A stretch of 7,235 nt of DNA. It comes from JAFAVZ01 sp036009105. Its GTDB lineage: Bacteria > Acidobacteriota > Thermoanaerobaculia > Gp7-AA8. The stretch covers positions 1-7,235 of the forward strand of contig DASYMJ010000068.1 in NCBI GenBank assembly GCA_036009105.1, read 5' to 3'. The position numbers were made by a program, and so were the translations under genes. How positions within the stretch are numbered: the stretch's first letter is position 1; every line of letters starts with the position of its first letter. The notes below the pieces were generated by a model that saw only the letters and a program-made list of their open reading frames with translations, was not told where the DNA came from and made no database searches. Of the stretch, positions 5,333 through 7,235 are shown piece by piece.

Positions 5333-7235
5333 TCAGATCGTGGCCGGGATCTCCTCTTCGTGCCGCGAGAGCTCGGGCTCTTCCTCCCTCTTGCGGCGGC
5401 CGCGAAGGCGCTCCTGCAGGTCGTCGAAGAGCGAATAGGCGACCGGCGTCGCGAGCAGCGTGAGCAGCAGGGCGAGCGACTGGCCGCCGATGATGACCGA
5501 GCCGATGGCGCGGTTCGTCGCGGCGCCGGTGCCGCTCGAAGCGACGAGCGGGATCATGCCCGCCACGAAGGCGAGCGTCGTCATCAGGATCGGCCGCAGA
5601 CGGTCGCGGTTCGCCTCGCGGATCGCCGCGCCGCGCTCCATCCCCTTCGCCCGCAGACCGTTCGTGTGATCGATCTGCAGGATGCCGTTCTTCTTCACGA
5701 TCCCGAACAGCACCAGGATGCCGAGCATGGAGAAGATGTTCAGCGACTGGTTCAAGACCAGGATCGAGAACAGCGCGAACGGCACGGTGAGCGGCAGGGC
5801 GAGCAGGATCGTCACGGGATGGATCCAGCTCTCGAACTGCGCCGCCAGGATGAGGTACATGAAGATGATGGAGAGCAGGAAGGCGAACATGAAGTTCACG
5901 AACGCGCGCCCCTGCTCGCGGGAGCGGCCGGTGAAGCCGGAGGTGTATTCGCTGCCCATGTTCAGCTTCTTCGTCTCGCTGAGCAAGGCGTCCATGACCT
6001 TCTGCGAAGAGTGCCCGGGCGCCATGTTGGCGGTGAGCATCACCTGCCGCTGGCGGGAGATGCGGTTGATGGTGGACGGGCCGGAGCCGGGCGCCATCGT
6101 CACCACGTCGCGCAGCTGCACGCTCTGGCCGAGGCCGGCCGGCACCTGCGCGGTGGCGATGCCCTGCGGATCGCGGCGGAACTCGTGCTCGGCGCGGACG
6201 TGCACCTCGTACTGCTCGCCGCCCTCGTAGTAATCCGTCACCTTCAGGCCGCCCACCAGCACGTTCAGCGTGGAGGCGATGTCCTGCACCCGCACGCCGA
6301 GGTCGGAGGCCTTCGCCCGGTCGATGTGCACGCCCAGCTCCGGCTTGCCGGTGATGAGCGTCGTATCGGGATCGACCACCCCGTCCGCCTGCATCTGCTT
6401 GAGCCTGGCCAGCAGCACGCTGGAGGCGTTCTCCAGCTTCTTCAGGTCGGGGCCGCCGATGTAATACATGATCTCCGCGTTGACGCCGCCGCCGAACGCG
6501 TTGACCGGCGAGACGTTCGTGCGCAGGTTGAGCCGCGCGTACTGGGGCAGGATGTGCTGGCGGACGTCCGCCATGATGGCGAACTGGTCGCGCTTGCGCT
6601 TCTCCACCTTCACCAGCTTCACGTAGATCGTGCCGAGGTTCTGCGTGATCTGCGGGTCGTCGCCGATGGTGACGACCGTCGTCTCCACCTCCGGCACCTG
6701 CTGGCGCACCTTGTTGGCGATCGACTCCATGATCGTCTGCGTGGTCTCGAGCGAGGAGCCTTCCGGCGCGCGGGCCTGGATCTGGAACTGCGACTCGTCG
6801 TCCTGCGGCAGGAAGTTCTTGTTCACCGCGATGCCCAGGAAGGGGATGGAGACGAGGGCCAGGGCCATGAGCGTGACGATCACCCAGCGGTGGCCCATCG
6901 ACCAGTCCAGCGCGCGCAGGTACGTGCGCTCGATCATGCCGTAGAGGCCGTGCTCGCGCGACGTCGAGTCGTGCGCCAGGTCCTCGCGGCGCAGCCAGCG
7001 CGACGACATCATCGGCGTCAGCGTGAACGACACGAGCAGCGAGATGGCGATGGCGATAGCCATCGTCACGCCGAACGAGTTCATGAACCGCCCGACGATG
7101 CCGCCCATGAAGGCCACCGGCAGGAAGACCGCGATGAGCGAGAGCGAGGTGGCCATGACCGCCAGGCCCACTTCGCGCGTCCCTTCCACCGCCGCTTCGC
7201 GCGGCGTCCGCTTCTTCTCTTCCATGTAGCGGAAG
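5333..7235 (-). CDS. RND-family (HAE1-type) multidrug efflux pump inner-membrane subunit, C-terminal part
   Basis: This is the proton-driven inner-membrane component of a tripartite efflux pump that works with a periplasmic adaptor and an outer-membrane channel. The frame stays open to the window edge (F-R-Y before M at 7225), so the M is internal and the N-terminal portion, including TM1-4 and their aspartates, is missing. Counting from that M, segments corresponding to TM5 and TM6 lie at about 23-43 and 52-72, TM7 at 112-132, the second periplasmic porter/docking region at about 135-440, and TM8-12 at about 444-598. Residues matching AcrB K940, R971 and T978 are present as K512 (VKKNGIL), R542 and T549 (RLRPILMTT). 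The end is a charged cytoplasmic tail rich in glutamate and arginine. The QIDHTN wording after K512 is typical of acidobacterial-type pumps, from memory. The substrate cannot be told from sequence, and the adaptor and promoter would lie outside the window. Confidence 0.95.
   Translation of the reverse strand, partial: FRYMEEKKRTPREAAVEGTREVGLAVMATSLSLIAVFLPVAFMGGIVGRFMNSFGVTMAIAIAISLLVSFTLTPMMSSRWLRREDLAHDSTSREHGLYGMIERTYLRALDWSMGHRWVIVTLMALALVSIPFLGIAVNKNFLPQDDESQFQIQARAPEGSSLETTQTIMESIANKVRQQVPEVETTVVTIGDDPQITQNLGTIYVKLVKVEKRKRDQFAIMADVRQHILPQYARLNLRTNVSPVNAFGGGVNAEIMYYIGGPDLKKLENASSVLLARLKQMQADGVVDPDTTLITGKPELGVHIDRAKASDLGVRVQDIASTLNVLVGGLKVTDYYEGGEQYEVHVRAEHEFRRDPQGIATAQVPAGLGQSVQLRDVVTMAPGSGPSTINRISRQRQVMLTANMAPGHSSQKVMDALLSETKKLNMGSEYTSGFTGRSREQGRAFVNFMFAFLLSIIFMYLILAAQFESWIHPVTILLALPLTVPFALFSILVLNQSLNIFSMLGILVLFGIVKKNGILQIDHTNGLRAKGMERGAAIREANRDRLRPILMTTLAFVAGMIPLVASSGTGAATNRAIGSVIIGGQSLALLLTLLATPVAYSLFDDLQERLRGRRKREEEPELSRHEEEIPATI

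Noticed and set aside
1..7235. CRISPR arrays, tRNA or rRNA genes, insertion sequences, riboswitches or attachment sites.
   Set aside because: I saw no spaced direct repeats, cloverleaf-like sequence, transposase frame or known aptamer wording; almost all of the window is accounted for by protein-coding genes.

Overview
The window is 7,235 bases of GC-rich, gene-dense bacterial chromosome with typical high-GC codon use. The gene set suits a non-proteobacterial Gram-negative, and I would guess Acidobacteriota or a neighbouring phylum. The clues are an RND pump whose TM10 reads like many acidobacterial pumps ([11 protein letters not shown]), a PheS with a four-cysteine insert, a PPK2 resembling the Meiothermus class III enzyme as I remember it, and a YtrA-type GntR/ABC operon. 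No ribosomal RNA or other taxonomic marker is present, so this is inference.

Layout. (1) 27-1040 (+) is a complete pheS, the alpha subunit of phenylalanyl-tRNA synthetase. pheT does not follow it. The next gene is convergent and the two stop codons overlap. (2) 4268-1037 (-) is a tightly coupled three-gene operon: a GntR/YtrA-family repressor, an ABC ATPase, and a 647-residue ABC-2-type permease carrying about 390 extra residues that look like an extracytoplasmic beta-propeller. Both junctions are 4-bp ATGA overlaps. A good sigma-70-like promoter (TTGACA, 17 bp, TACTGT) precedes the operon. A perfect 8-4-8 palindrome overlaps its -10 and expected start site, which is a textbook autorepressor operator. 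(3) 4317-4472 is the divergent intergenic region. It carries the operon promoter, a short fragment resembling the end of a HicB-family antitoxin, and a -10 element placed so that the ppk2 mRNA should be leaderless. (4) 4473-5270 (+) is a class III-like polyphosphate kinase 2. (5) 5271-5332 is a hairpin-rich spacer between convergent genes, probably a dispersed repeat acting as a terminator. (6) 7235-5333 (-) is the C-terminal part of an HAE1-type RND efflux pump that runs off the right edge.

How the parts may work together. The repressor probably keeps the ABC operon off until a signal releases it, and the ATPase and permease then form an ABC-2 transporter. The fused propeller would lie outside the cytoplasmic membrane, where it could bind a substrate, an envelope component or a partner protein. 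This unit is the best candidate in the window for something undescribed. The pheS, ppk2 and RND genes are ordinary families and show no obvious functional link to the operon.
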